DNA of 64,000 nucleotides from CAVRJC01 sp964505725 (GTDB lineage: Bacteria > Actinomycetota > Acidimicrobiia > IMCC26256 > DASPTH01), in assembly GCA_964505725.1 (NCBI GenBank), contig CAZDJK010000048.1:1-64000 (forward strand), written 5' to 3'. Shown piece by piece: positions 31,938 through 39,462 of this stretch; within the stretch, counting starts at the first letter, position 1; the number at the start of each line of letters is the position of its first letter. Under the pieces are notes generated by a model. That model was not told the DNA's origin. It searched no databases and worked only from the letters and a program-made list of their open reading frames with translations. The translations under genes and the position numbers were made by a program.

Positions 31938-32638
31938 TGGCCGTGACCGACCACTGGTTGAGCACCCCGCACTGGTCGACCGACATCCCGCTCGACACCC
32001 TCCACGTGCGAATCGACGCGCTCGCCGAGCACGGCTACGTCGTGTTGCGCGACCTCGGGCGCACGGTCCCGGAGGCCGAGTACCTCGGGCTCGAGTACAT
32101 GGACTGGAAGAGCGGCGGCGACACCAACTTCGCGCCCGTGGCCACCGCCGACGGCGAGCTCGACTGCCGGGGCTTCTGGAAGCCCGGCGACGAGCGGCCC
32201 GACAAGCGTGGACGGTTCACGTCGAATGCGGCGATCTGTCCGACGCTCGTCGAGGAGGTCTCCGAGGTCGGCGCCGACTTCGGCCGCGTCCGGGTGATCA
32301 AGCTCGAGCCGCAGGGTTACGACGAGGCGCTGCGTCAGATCCACCGCGACGACAACAACCGCTTCAACCCCGAGGGCGAGGGCTGGGTGGTGCGGAGCTG
32401 GCTGGAGCTCACCGACAACCCCCACAGCTTCATGATCCTCATGGAACAGGGTCCCGACGGCCTGCCCGACCCGTCCACCGAGGTGCGGCTCCCGCTGCAC
32501 CGCGGCGCGCGCTTCGTCGTCGACACGCAGCGCCTCTGGCACGTCGTGTGCCACCCGGGCTCGGAGCCGCGCTACGCGCTGATCTCCAGCTTCGAGAGCG
32601 GCCCCGCGCTCGCGGGCTGGATCGCGCGCGAGCGGTAG
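31937..32638 (+). CDS. Putative 2-oxoglutarate/Fe(II) oxygenase-like protein
   Basis: This 233-residue protein belongs to no family I can name. IHRDDNN (about residue 135) offers an HxD pair, and RLWHVVCHPGSEPR near 200 offers a distal His followed ten residues later by Arg, the spacing used to bind the 2-oxoglutarate carboxylate. VRSWLELTDNPHSFMILME between them resembles a jelly-roll strand pair, as in aspartyl beta-hydroxylase-like enzymes. The substrate is unknown. The start codon overlaps the stop of the FAD oxidoreductase gene (TGATG), so the two are probably made together. Confidence 0.6.
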   Translation: MAVTDHWLSTPHWSTDIPLDTLHVRIDALAEHGYVVLRDLGRTVPEAEYLGLEYMDWKSGGDTNFAPVATADGELDCRGFWKPGDERPDKRGRFTSNAAICPTLVEEVSEVGADFGRVRVIKLEPQGYDEALRQIHRDDNNRFNPEGEGWVVRSWLELTDNPHSFMILMEQGPDGLPDPSTEVRLPLHRGARFVVDTQRLWHVVCHPGSEPRYALISSFESGPALAGWIARER

Positions 32639-32639
32639 C

Positions 32640-33647
32640 TCAGGCGCGCAACCCGGCGACGATCGTCTTCGCGACGTCGGAGTCGAGCGTCGAGAGCTCG
32701 TAGTTGCTCAGCCGGTCGACGATGTCGCCGTAGCGGCGGAGGATCGCGGGCGCGACGTCGTCGGGCTCCGCGACGACCGCGAACGTGGCCAGCATCTCGT
32801 CGGTGATCAGCTCGCCCATCGCGTCCCACTCGCCGCGCTTGGACATCACGTTCAGCTCTTCTCCGACCCGGCCCCAGCCGTGGAGCTCGAGGACGCCGCG
32901 GTACCCGGGCGTCGAGCCGTAGAACGCGATCTGGCGCTTGGTCGCGATCCCAGCACGTTCCATCGCCTCGTCGCTCGCGCCGGTGACGACGAAGAGGGGC
33001 CCGCTGATCTCGACGTCGGTGCGCGTCTTCCCTCCGGCCGCCAGCCCACGCTCCAGCGCCGGCAGCGTCACCTCGCGCACGTACCGCTCGGTGGTGAACG
33101 CGTGCACCATGAGGCCGTCGGCGACCTCGCCGGCGACCTCGGTCATCCGCTCGCCGACCGCGGCGACAAAGACCTTCGGCGCGCCGTACGGGTTCGGCGG
33201 CGGCATGAAGAACGGCGTCATCAGCGTGTGGGTGTAGAAGTCGCCCCGGAAGTCGAGCTTCGTTCCCTCGTTCCACGCGCTCCAGATCGCCCGCATGGCG
33301 AGGACGAACTCGCGCATCCTCGGCGCCGGATGCGACCACGGCATCGAGTACCGCCGCTGGATGTGCGGCTTGATCTGGCTCCCGAGGCCGAGCACGATGC
33401 GGCCCTCGGAGTACCGCTGCAGGTCGTTGGCGGCCGCTGCGAGCGTCATCGGGCTGCGGGCGAACGCCACCGTGATCGAGGTCCCGAGCTCGATGTGCTC
33501 GGTGTGCTCCGCGGCCAGCGCCAGGGGGAGCAGAGGGTCGGTGCTCGTCTCGGCCGAGAATGCGCCGGCGTACCCGGCCTCCTCGAGCCCGCGTGCCCGG
33601 GCCCCGACGGCGCCGAGCGGCCCACCGAGGCCGCCGTCGATCAACAT
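32640..33647 (-). CDS. LLM-class F420-dependent oxidoreductase
   Basis: A 335-residue luciferase-like monooxygenase-fold protein. EEAGYAGAFSAETSTDPLLPLA, SITVAFARSPMTLAAAANDL and GRIVLGLGSQIKPHIQRR (short blocks of the LLM barrel) fit the F420-dependent group common in mycobacteria and acidimicrobia. Substrate unknown. The ATG at 33647 is preferred over the GTG at 33656 because TAGCGT (33655-33660, reverse strand) leaves 7 nt before the ATG. It is convergent with the oxygenase gene, their stops one base apart. Confidence 0.9.
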   Translation of the reverse strand: MLIDGGLGGPLGAVGARARGLEEAGYAGAFSAETSTDPLLPLALAAEHTEHIELGTSITVAFARSPMTLAAAANDLQRYSEGRIVLGLGSQIKPHIQRRYSMPWSHPAPRMREFVLAMRAIWSAWNEGTKLDFRGDFYTHTLMTPFFMPPPNPYGAPKVFVAAVGERMTEVAGEVADGLMVHAFTTERYVREVTLPALERGLAAGGKTRTDVEISGPLFVVTGASDEAMERAGIATKRQIAFYGSTPGYRGVLELHGWGRVGEELNVMSKRGEWDAMGELITDEMLATFAVVAEPDDVAPAILRRYGDIVDRLSNYELSTLDSDVAKTIVAGLRA

Positions 33648-33654
33648 CGCCGGC

Positions 33655-33660
33655 ACGCTA
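33655..33660 (-). promoter_or_regulatory. -10 hexamer, leaderless promoter of the LLM gene
   Basis: TAGCGT on the minus strand, 7 nt before the ATG at 33647; this decides the start. Confidence 0.45.
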
Positions 33661-33691
33661 ACGCATCCCCGTAGCCGTCACACCCCCGGCG

Positions 33692-33697
33692 TAATCT
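33692..33697 (+). promoter_or_regulatory. -10 hexamer, leaderless promoter of the RecB-like nuclease gene
   Basis: TAATCT ends 8 nt before the ATG at 33706. Confidence 0.5.
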
Positions 33698-33705
33698 CCG
33701 CGACG

Positions 33706-34545
33706 ATGGGCTTTTCACCACCCTGGTCGCTCTCCCCGAGCGCGTGCTCGGCGTTCAAGGAGTGCCCGCTCGCGTTCCGGTTCTCCTACCTCGAGCACCT
33801 GCCCGAGCCGCCGGCGCCGTGGACGAGCAAGGGCACGCTCGTGCACCGGGCGCTCGAGCGACTGATGGACCGGCCCGGCCCGGAACGCACGCTCGACGCG
33901 GCGCGCGACGACCTCGCCCGGGCGCGAGCGGAGCTCGCCGACCACCCGGAGTTCGCCGGCCTCGACCTCTCGCCCGACGAGTGGAAGGCGTTCGCAGCCG
34001 ACGCCGAGCGCCTGGTCGAGCGCTACTTCGAGCTCGAGGATCCACGCACGGTGCGGCCGATCGGCCTGGAGCTCAAGCTCGAGGCCGATCTCGGCCGGGT
34101 GCGCCTCCGCGGCGTGATCGACCGTCTCGACCTCGACGAGCACGGCGACCTCGTCGTCACCGACTACAAGACCGGCGCGGTGCCGAGCGAGCAGTGGGAA
34201 GCCAAGAGCCTGAGCGGCGTGCACGTCTACGCGCTCCTCTGCGAGCGCATGATCGGCCAACGCCCGGCGCGGGTGCAGCTCTACTACTTGTCGCGTCCCG
34301 AGGCGATCATCGCCACCCCCACCGACCAGACCGTCAGGGGCGTCGAGCGGCGAACGACCGCGATGTGGGAGGCGATCGCACAATCGTGCGCGAGGGACGA
34401 CTTCCGGCCCCACCCCGGGCGGCTCTGCGACTTCTGCTCGTTCCGCCCCTACTGCCCGGCGTTCGGCGGCGACCCGATCGACGCCGCGGAGCTGCGCGGG
34501 CCGGGCACGGTCATCGCGCCCGAGCTGCCGCTGGTCGACGCGTAG
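33706..34545 (+). CDS. RecB-family PD-(D/E)xK exonuclease with iron-sulfur cysteines
   Basis: A 279-residue stand-alone nuclease. SPSACSAFKECPLAFRFSY at the N-terminus and GTLVHRALERLM hold the first conserved Cys and the catalytic His; GVIDRLDLDEHGDLVVTDYKTG (key: the Asp of VIDR and the D-x-K of DYKTG) is the nuclease core near residue 145. CDFCSFRPYC near the end supplies three cysteines that, with the N-terminal one, could bind a 4Fe-4S cluster as in AddB and Cas4. There are no CRISPR genes nearby. A repair role is likely. The stop overlaps the convergent HelR-like gene by 35 nt. Confidence 0.9.
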   Translation: MGFSPPWSLSPSACSAFKECPLAFRFSYLEHLPEPPAPWTSKGTLVHRALERLMDRPGPERTLDAARDDLARARAELADHPEFAGLDLSPDEWKAFAADAERLVERYFELEDPRTVRPIGLELKLEADLGRVRLRGVIDRLDLDEHGDLVVTDYKTGAVPSEQWEAKSLSGVHVYALLCERMIGQRPARVQLYYLSRPEAIIATPTDQTVRGVERRTTAMWEAIAQSCARDDFRPHPGRLCDFCSFRPYCPAFGGDPIDAAELRGPGTVIAPELPLVDA

Positions 34546-36571
34546 CCGGCGCCGGCGCGCGGAGGGCGGCCGGGAGCGGCGCCGAGTGCACGATCGAGAG
34601 GTGCTGGATCGGTCGTGTCAACGCGACGTACAGGAGCCGCAAGCCGCGCACGGTGCCGCCCGCGATGGCAGCGGGCTCCACGACGACCACCGCGTCGAAC
34701 TCGAGCCCCTTCGCCTCCGGCGCCGACAGGAGCGTGACCCGGCGCCCGAGGCCGTCGCGCGCAGCCACGCCGTGCGGCACGTCGTGCGCGTCGAGCGCGC
34801 GCGCCGCGGCGCCGACCGCGTCGGGCGCCACGATGCAACCCACGAGGAACCCTTCCGCCGCCAGCTCGCCCGCCTCCGCCGCGGCGCGCCCGTAGAGCGC
34901 GCCTGCGTCGGCGTGCAGCACCCGGGGCGGCCGGGTGCCCGGCCGCACCGACCTCATGGGCGCGACGGTCGGCGCCGCCTCGGGGAGCAGCCGCGCCGCC
35001 AGCTCGACGACCGCGGCCGGCGCCCGGTACCCGAGCCGGAGCTCGTGCACGTCGCGACCGTCGGGCGCGGGCAGGTGCGCGACCACGTCGTCCCACGAGC
35101 GGTGGGACCACACCGCGGTGGCCTGGGCGAGGTCGCCGAGCAGGGTGACCGATCCGCGCGGCGCCCGCCGGGCGATCATGCGCAGCTCCATCGGCGACAG
35201 ATCCTGCGCCTCGTCCACCACGACGTGGCCGTAGGTGCTCGTGTGACCGTCGATCAGGTCGCGCGCCTCGTCGACGAGCGCCCGGTCGCCGGGTGCCCAC
35301 GCGACGCGGCTGCGGGACCGGGCGGCCGGGCGCAGGATCGCGGCCTGCTCCGACTCGTCGAGCACACCGGCCGCGGCCCGCCCGAGGCGCGCGCGGCTCC
35401 CGACCAGGTCCGCCACCAGCGTCGCCGGCGACACCGACGGCCAGACCTCGTCGAGCGCGGCGCGGAACGCGGGGTCGGCGCCGATCGCCCGCGGGTCGAC
35501 CGCGTCCAGCGCGCCGGCGGCTCGCGCGAGCGCGCGCGCGAGCCGTGCCCGCAGGGCGGCGCGGGCGGCCCGGTACGGCAGGGCGCGGGCCGCGACCTCG
35601 CGGACGACGTCGTCGACCTGCTCGCGCGCGAGCACCACCCGGCGCGGCCCGACGCGCACGGTCAGGTCGTCGCCGGCGACGGCACGCCGCTGCTCGAGCG
35701 CGCGGGCGATCACCGTCGCCATGCGCGCGTCGCCCTTGACCCTCTGCGCGTCCTCACCGTCGACCGCCCGTACCTCGATCTGGGGCACGAGGTCGTCCAG
35801 CGTGACCTGCACGACCGCCTCCTCGCCGAGCGAGGGCAGGACCTGGGCGATGTACCCGAGGAACGTCCGGGAAGGACCGACGACGAGCACCTCGGCGCGC
35901 GCGAGCTCGGGATGGTTGAAGAGGAGGTACGCGGCGCGGTGCAGCCCAATCGCGGTCTTGCCCGACCCGGGCCCGCCCTGCACCGCACGCACGCCCGCGA
36001 GCGGCGCGCGGATCACCTCGTCCTGTTCGAGCTGGATGGTGGCGACGATGTCGAGCATCTCGCCGGTGCGCGAGCGCTCGAGCTCGGCGAGCAGCGCGTC
36101 CCCGCCGCGCAGGTGCACGACGCCGGTGTCCCCGTCGGTCGCGGCGCCGGCAGCCGGCTCACCCGAGAAGACGTCGTCGGCGAGCGAGACGAGCCGGCGC
36201 TGCTCGACCACGAGCTGCCGCCGGCTCACGAGGCCATGCGGCTCGCCCGGCCGCGCCCGGTAGAACGCCTCCGCGACCGGCGTCCGCCACTCGATCACCA
36301 CCGGGTCGCCCCGCTCGGTCTCCACGTGCCGGCGGCCCACGTACCAGCGCTCGCTCGTCACCTCGTCGATCCGGCCGAACAGCAGCGGCCGGGGCGAGTC
36401 GCCGAGCGCCGCGATGCGCCGTCGCACCGCAACCTCGTGGTCGAGGTCGACGAAACCGCCGGTCGCCATGAGCCGCTCGAAGATGTCGACGGTGCGGGCG
36501 CGCATGGCGCCGAGCGACGCGTAGGCGAGGTCGACGTAGGCCTGCTCGGCCGCCAGCTCGTCGGTCACCAC
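34511..36571 (-). CDS. UvrD-like ATPase of the HelD/HelR group
   Basis: A 686-residue SF1-like protein. An N-terminal helical arm (about 1-60) is followed by GRIDEVTSERWYVGRRHVE and VIEWRTPVAEAFYRA, the features of HelD-type proteins. Walker A is QGGPGSGKTAIGLHRAAYLL near residue 200; Walker B is VVVDEAQDLSPMELRM near 455; GLRLLYVALTRPIQ near the end is motif VI. HelD/HelR proteins enter RNA polymerase and dislodge stalled complexes or rifamycin rather than unwinding DNA. GTG start at 36571, divergent from the PIG-L gene. Confidence 0.88.
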   Translation of the reverse strand: MVTDELAAEQAYVDLAYASLGAMRARTVDIFERLMATGGFVDLDHEVAVRRRIAALGDSPRPLLFGRIDEVTSERWYVGRRHVETERGDPVVIEWRTPVAEAFYRARPGEPHGLVSRRQLVVEQRRLVSLADDVFSGEPAAGAATDGDTGVVHLRGGDALLAELERSRTGEMLDIVATIQLEQDEVIRAPLAGVRAVQGGPGSGKTAIGLHRAAYLLFNHPELARAEVLVVGPSRTFLGYIAQVLPSLGEEAVVQVTLDDLVPQIEVRAVDGEDAQRVKGDARMATVIARALEQRRAVAGDDLTVRVGPRRVVLAREQVDDVVREVAARALPYRAARAALRARLARALARAAGALDAVDPRAIGADPAFRAALDEVWPSVSPATLVADLVGSRARLGRAAAGVLDESEQAAILRPAARSRSRVAWAPGDRALVDEARDLIDGHTSTYGHVVVDEAQDLSPMELRMIARRAPRGSVTLLGDLAQATAVWSHRSWDDVVAHLPAPDGRDVHELRLGYRAPAAVVELAARLLPEAAPTVAPMRSVRPGTRPPRVLHADAGALYGRAAAEAGELAAEGFLVGCIVAPDAVGAAARALDAHDVPHGVAARDGLGRRVTLLSAPEAKGLEFDAVVVVEPAAIAGGTVRGLRLLYVALTRPIQHLSIVHSAPLPAALRAPAPATRRPAAARAR

Positions 36572-36633
36572 CGCCGGTCGGCCCCGCGGATCGAGAGTGG
36601 GAATCGGGGAGGCCCATCGGGCAATCTGGCGCG

Positions 36634-37485
36634 ATGCCCGACCTGACCCTGCTCGCAGTGCACGCGCACCCCGACGACGAGTCGAACGGGACCGGCGGGA
36701 CCCTCGCCCGGTACGCCGCCGAGGGTGTCCGCACCGTGCTCGTCACCTGCACCAACGGCGAATTCGGCGACGCGCCCGGAGGCATCAAGCCGGGTGAGCC
36801 CGGTCACGATCCGGAGGAGGTCGCCCGGATCCGCCTCGCCGAGCTCCGCCGAGCCGCCGACGCGCTGGGCATCCGGCACACCGAGACCCTGGGGTACCGC
36901 GACTCGGGGATGAAGGATTGGCCCCAGAACGAGGACCCCGACGCGTTCCTCCACCAGCCGGTCGAGGACGTCGCGGCCCGGGTGGCCGCGCTCTACGAGA
37001 AGTTCGAGCCCCAGGTGGTCGTGACCTACTTCGACAACGCGGGCTACAACCATCCCGACCACCTGCACGCGCATTCGGTCGCGCAGGCGGCGCTCGACGT
37101 GAGCGGGATACCCAGCAAGCTCTACCTCATCGCGCGTCCCCGCTCCTACCGCGTATCTTTGAGTGAGGTCGCGGCCGAGTACGACGTCGAGCTGCCGTCG
37201 GCGTTCCGGCCGTCGCAGGACCAGGGCGCGTCGCTGGCGGTGCCGGCACCTCGCCCGTTCGGGGTGGACGACTCCCTCATCACCACGACCGTCGACGTGC
37301 GCGAGTACGCGGCGCGCAAGCGCGCCGCCCTCGCCGCGCACGCGAGCCAGCTCGACGGGTCGTTCTTCCTGCGCTTCCCGCCCGAGGGGTTCGCACGCGC
37401 CTTCGGCACCGAGACGTTCATCCGGGCATTCGACCGCACCGGCGCCCCGGTACCGGAGGACGACCTGTTCGCAGGGCTGCGCTGA
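36634..37485 (+). CDS. PIG-L/LmbE zinc deacetylase (Mca/MshB-like)
   Basis: A 283-residue zinc amidohydrolase. VHAHPDDESNGTGGTLARY at residues 8-26 has the HPDDE zinc motif, and YNHPDHLHAHSVAQ near 145 gives the second (HPDHxxAH). In actinobacteria the closest relatives are mycothiol enzymes: MshB (GlcNAc-Ins deacetylase) and Mca (mycothiol conjugate amidase). Motifs alone do not separate these, or other PIG-L proteins. CAATCT lies 6 nt before the ATG. Confidence 0.88.
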   Translation: MPDLTLLAVHAHPDDESNGTGGTLARYAAEGVRTVLVTCTNGEFGDAPGGIKPGEPGHDPEEVARIRLAELRRAADALGIRHTETLGYRDSGMKDWPQNEDPDAFLHQPVEDVAARVAALYEKFEPQVVVTYFDNAGYNHPDHLHAHSVAQAALDVSGIPSKLYLIARPRSYRVSLSEVAAEYDVELPSAFRPSQDQGASLAVPAPRPFGVDDSLITTTVDVREYAARKRAALAAHASQLDGSFFLRFPPEGFARAFGTETFIRAFDRTGAPVPEDDLFAGLR

Positions 37486-37679
37486 CGGGAGCGCCGTCTG
37501 CCCCGTCTTTCGGGCAAATCCCGCCGGCCACCCGGAGCCATGGATCAGAAAGCCCCGAGCCGCCCGGGCGGGGACGATGGGCGCGCGGCGACTCCGGGCG
37601 CGCGCGGGAGCGGCCACGATCGCAGGAAATCGCCGCACGATTCGACCCTACCAGCCCGGGCGGCCCGGTTCAAGGGAAG

Positions 37680-37709
37680 GAGAGGACTCTCAAATGAGTC
37701 AGACCTCTC
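37680..37709 (+). promoter_or_regulatory. Hairpin covering a ribosome-binding site and start codon
   Basis: GAGAGGACTC pairs with GAGTC and, after a 4-nt bulge, CTCTC. The loop TCAAAT runs into the ATG at 37694, and the left arm contains the AGGAGAGG ribosome-binding site. If transcribed, folding would hide both. Confidence 0.4.
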
Positions 37710-37762
37710 GGTTCCTCTTCCGCTGCAAGGCCCCGGATCGAACCTGCAAATTGGCACAATAG
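37694..37762 (+). CDS. Possible 22-residue leader peptide
   Basis: ATG 37694 to TAG 37760-37762 would encode a basic 22-residue peptide (starts MSQTSRFLFRCK, ends TCKLAQ) with two Cys and five Arg/Lys. An AGGAGAGG site lies about 10 nt upstream inside a hairpin. It is followed about 80 nt later by the PAP2 gene, which has its own leaderless promoter. It could be a regulatory leader ORF or chance. Confidence 0.25.
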   Translation: MSQTSRFLFRCKAPDRTCKLAQ

Positions 37763-37831
37763 ACCATCGCAGGCGGTCGCGCAAGGACTCTTTGCGACGG
37801 CCGTCGGAGCGGCACCCTCGCCGCACGCCGG

Positions 37832-37837
37832 TACCCT
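37832..37837 (+). promoter_or_regulatory. -10 hexamer, leaderless promoter of the PAP2 gene
   Basis: TACCCT ends 6 nt before the GTG at 37844 (9 nt before the ATG at 37847). Confidence 0.5.
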
Positions 37838-37843
37838 CGTGCA

Positions 37844-38401
37844 GTGATGCCGCGCCGCTCCGCACGCGAAGTGCGGCTCGTCGACCGCATCACCTCCTTC
37901 GACGAGGCGGTCGACAAGTGGGCCGAGGGGGTGCGCTCGCCCCGCCTGGATCCGCTCTTCTACGGGCTCTCGAGCGCGGCCGACCACGGGCTCCTCTGGC
38001 TCGCGCTCGGCGGCGGGCGCGCCGCCCGCACCGGCGACCCGACGCTCCTGGTGCGCCTCGCCACCGTGCTCGGCGTGGAGTCCGCGCTGACCAACGGGCC
38101 GATCAAGCAGCTCTTCCGGCGCGTGCGTCCGCTGCGCGAGGACGACGACGGCCATCTGCCCTACGGGATGCACCGCCCGATCACGAGCTCGTTCCCCTCG
38201 GGGCACGCGGCATCCGCGTTCACCGCCGCGACCCTGCTCGCGGGCGGGCCCTCGACGCCGCTGCTGTACGCGCTCGCCACCGCGGTCGCCACCAGCCGCG
38301 TGTACGTGCGCATGCACCACGCCTCCGACGTCGTCGCCGGCGCCGCAGTGGGGCTCGCCATGGGGCTGGTCGCGCGGCGGCTGCTCCCGCTCGGGCGCTG
38401 A
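37844..38401 (+). CDS. PAP2-family phosphatase
   Basis: A 185-residue membrane phosphatase. The three PAP2 motifs are complete: KQLFRRVRP (K-x6-R-P, about residue 87), SSFPSGHAAS (PSGH, about 121) and SRVYVRMHHASDVVAG (S-R-x5-H-x3-D, about 150). The family removes phosphate from lipid phosphates such as undecaprenyl pyrophosphate, phosphatidate or decaprenylphosphoryl ribose phosphate; the substrate is not given by the motifs. Start GTG 37844 or ATG 37847, both compatible with the -10 hexamer. Confidence 0.9.
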   Translation: MMPRRSAREVRLVDRITSFDEAVDKWAEGVRSPRLDPLFYGLSSAADHGLLWLALGGGRAARTGDPTLLVRLATVLGVESALTNGPIKQLFRRVRPLREDDDGHLPYGMHRPITSSFPSGHAASAFTAATLLAGGPSTPLLYALATAVATSRVYVRMHHASDVVAGAAVGLAMGLVARRLLPLGR

Positions 38402-38477
38402 CCCGTCGTCCGCGCCGTGGGGTGGTTCGCGCAGCCAGGATTAGCCTCGGTCACGAGTCAGAGCCTGGAGGTCTGCC

Positions 38478-39068
38478 GTGGCCCGTTCCGTCGCCGTCAC
38501 CTTCGACTACCGCTGCCCGTTCGCCTACAACGGCAACCTGGCCGCGATCGAGCTGCTCCGCCGCGGCGGCTCCGACGTCGACTTCCGTTTCGTCCCGTTC
38601 TCGCTCGACCAGGTGCACGTGGAGGAGGGCCAACCGGCGATGTGGGAGCGCGAGCCCGACGGTTGGGGCAGCGGGGTCGTGGCGCTCCTCTACGGCATCG
38701 CGTGCCGTGACGCGTTCGCCGACCAGTTCTTCGACGCCCACCTCGCGCTGTTCGCGGCGCGCCACGTCGAGGGCAAGCAGCTCCAGGACGAAGCCGTGCT
38801 GCGCGACGCGGTCGCGTCGGCGGGGCTCGATCCCGACGCAGTGGCGGAGGAGGCGTGGAGCGGCCGCCCGCTGAAGACCCTGCAGGCCGAGCACACGGAG
38901 AGCGTCGAACGCTACGGCGTGTTCGGCGTGCCGACCTACCTCGAGGGCGATCAGGCCGCCTTCATCCGCTTCATGGACCGCGGCAACGTCGACGACCTCG
39001 TGCGCGCGCTCGACATGCTGCAGTGGTCGGCGCTGAACGAGTTCAAGCGACCGCGCATCCCGCGCTGA
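38478..39068 (+). CDS. DsbA-family thioredoxin-fold protein
   Basis: A 196-residue DsbA-like protein. VTFDYRCPFAYNGNLAAIEL near the start contains a single Cys-Pro motif in place of CxxC, so it is not a classical disulfide oxidase; such proteins resemble FrnE or 2-hydroxychromene-2-carboxylate isomerase (glutathione/mycothiol-linked). VFGVPTYLEGDQAAFI near residue 150 is the cis-proline region. No signal peptide, so it acts in the cytoplasm. GTG start with GGAGG about 7 nt upstream. Confidence 0.85.
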   Translation: MARSVAVTFDYRCPFAYNGNLAAIELLRRGGSDVDFRFVPFSLDQVHVEEGQPAMWEREPDGWGSGVVALLYGIACRDAFADQFFDAHLALFAARHVEGKQLQDEAVLRDAVASAGLDPDAVAEEAWSGRPLKTLQAEHTESVERYGVFGVPTYLEGDQAAFIRFMDRGNVDDLVRALDMLQWSALNEFKRPRIPR

Positions 39069-39425
39069 TCAGTGTCGGGGTGACCGGCTCGTGAGGTCGT
39101 CGGTCGCCTCCAGCCACTCCTCGAATCCCGGGTCGCGCCAGTGCGCGTGCCGGCACGAGCTGGTGAGGTCGAGCACGTAGAGGTGCAGGGTCGGCGCGTC
39201 GTCGGCGAGGTCCACCAGGGCGCCGGCGCCTGCGAACGGCGCGCCGGCGCCGAGCAGGTCGACGAGCGCGACCGCGGCGAGGATGCGGCTCCGGCACGTC
39301 GGGCACGCCGACACCGTCGCTGCCTCGAGACCGTCGGTGACCGCGAGCAGAGCCGCCGCGTCGTCGCGGTCGAGGCGCACCTCGCCGCCGTCGTCGTCCA
39401 GCACCGCGAGGACCGCCCCGCTCAC
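39069..39425 (-). CDS. Conserved hypothetical protein with CxxC
   Basis: A 118-residue acidic protein. ACPTCRSRI near residue 45 is a CxxC knuckle, and SCRHAHWRDPGFEEWLEA near the end adds Cys-His residues that could complete a metal site. No named family is recognised. The GTG at 39425 is chosen because TACCGT (39433-39438, reverse strand) ends 7 nt upstream. Its divergent neighbour is a quinone oxidoreductase gene, so both may share the short intergenic promoter region. Confidence 0.65.
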   Translation of the reverse strand: MSGAVLAVLDDDGGEVRLDRDDAAALLAVTDGLEAATVSACPTCRSRILAAVALVDLLGAGAPFAGAGALVDLADDAPTLHLYVLDLTSSCRHAHWRDPGFEEWLEATDDLTSRSPRH

Positions 39426-39432
39426 GCCCCGC

Positions 39433-39455
39433 ACGGTAGCGGCGGCCGGTAGCGT
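39433..39455. promoter_or_regulatory. Divergent pair of -10 hexamers
   Basis: TACCGT on the minus strand (39433-39438) and TAGCGT on the plus strand (39450-39455) each end 7 nt before their start codons (GTG 39425 and GTG 39463). The two promoters must overlap in their -35 regions. Confidence 0.5.
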
Positions 39456-39462
39456 CCTCGAG

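Larger units (their letters stand above)
37486..37843. other. 358-nt gap, partly low GC, with hairpins and one possible short ORF
   Basis: Unlike its neighbours, the stretch 37620-37800 is noticeably less GC-rich. It holds a stem-loop at 37680-37709 (GAGAG and GACTC pairing with GAGTC and CTCTC), a second at 37780-37796 (CGCAA/TTGCG) and a 22-codon ORF. GATCGAACC near 37736 recalls a tRNA T-loop, but no tRNA can be folded. Confidence 0.4.

Noticed and set aside
33706..34545. Cas4 of a CRISPR system
   Set aside because: The nuclease core and cysteines fit Cas4-like proteins, but no cas1, cas2 or repeat array is present; a stand-alone RecB-family nuclease is the simpler reading.
37720..37760. 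tRNA-like T-loop (GATCGAACC on the plus strand)
   Set aside because: The flanking five bases do not pair and no acceptor, D or anticodon arm can be placed.
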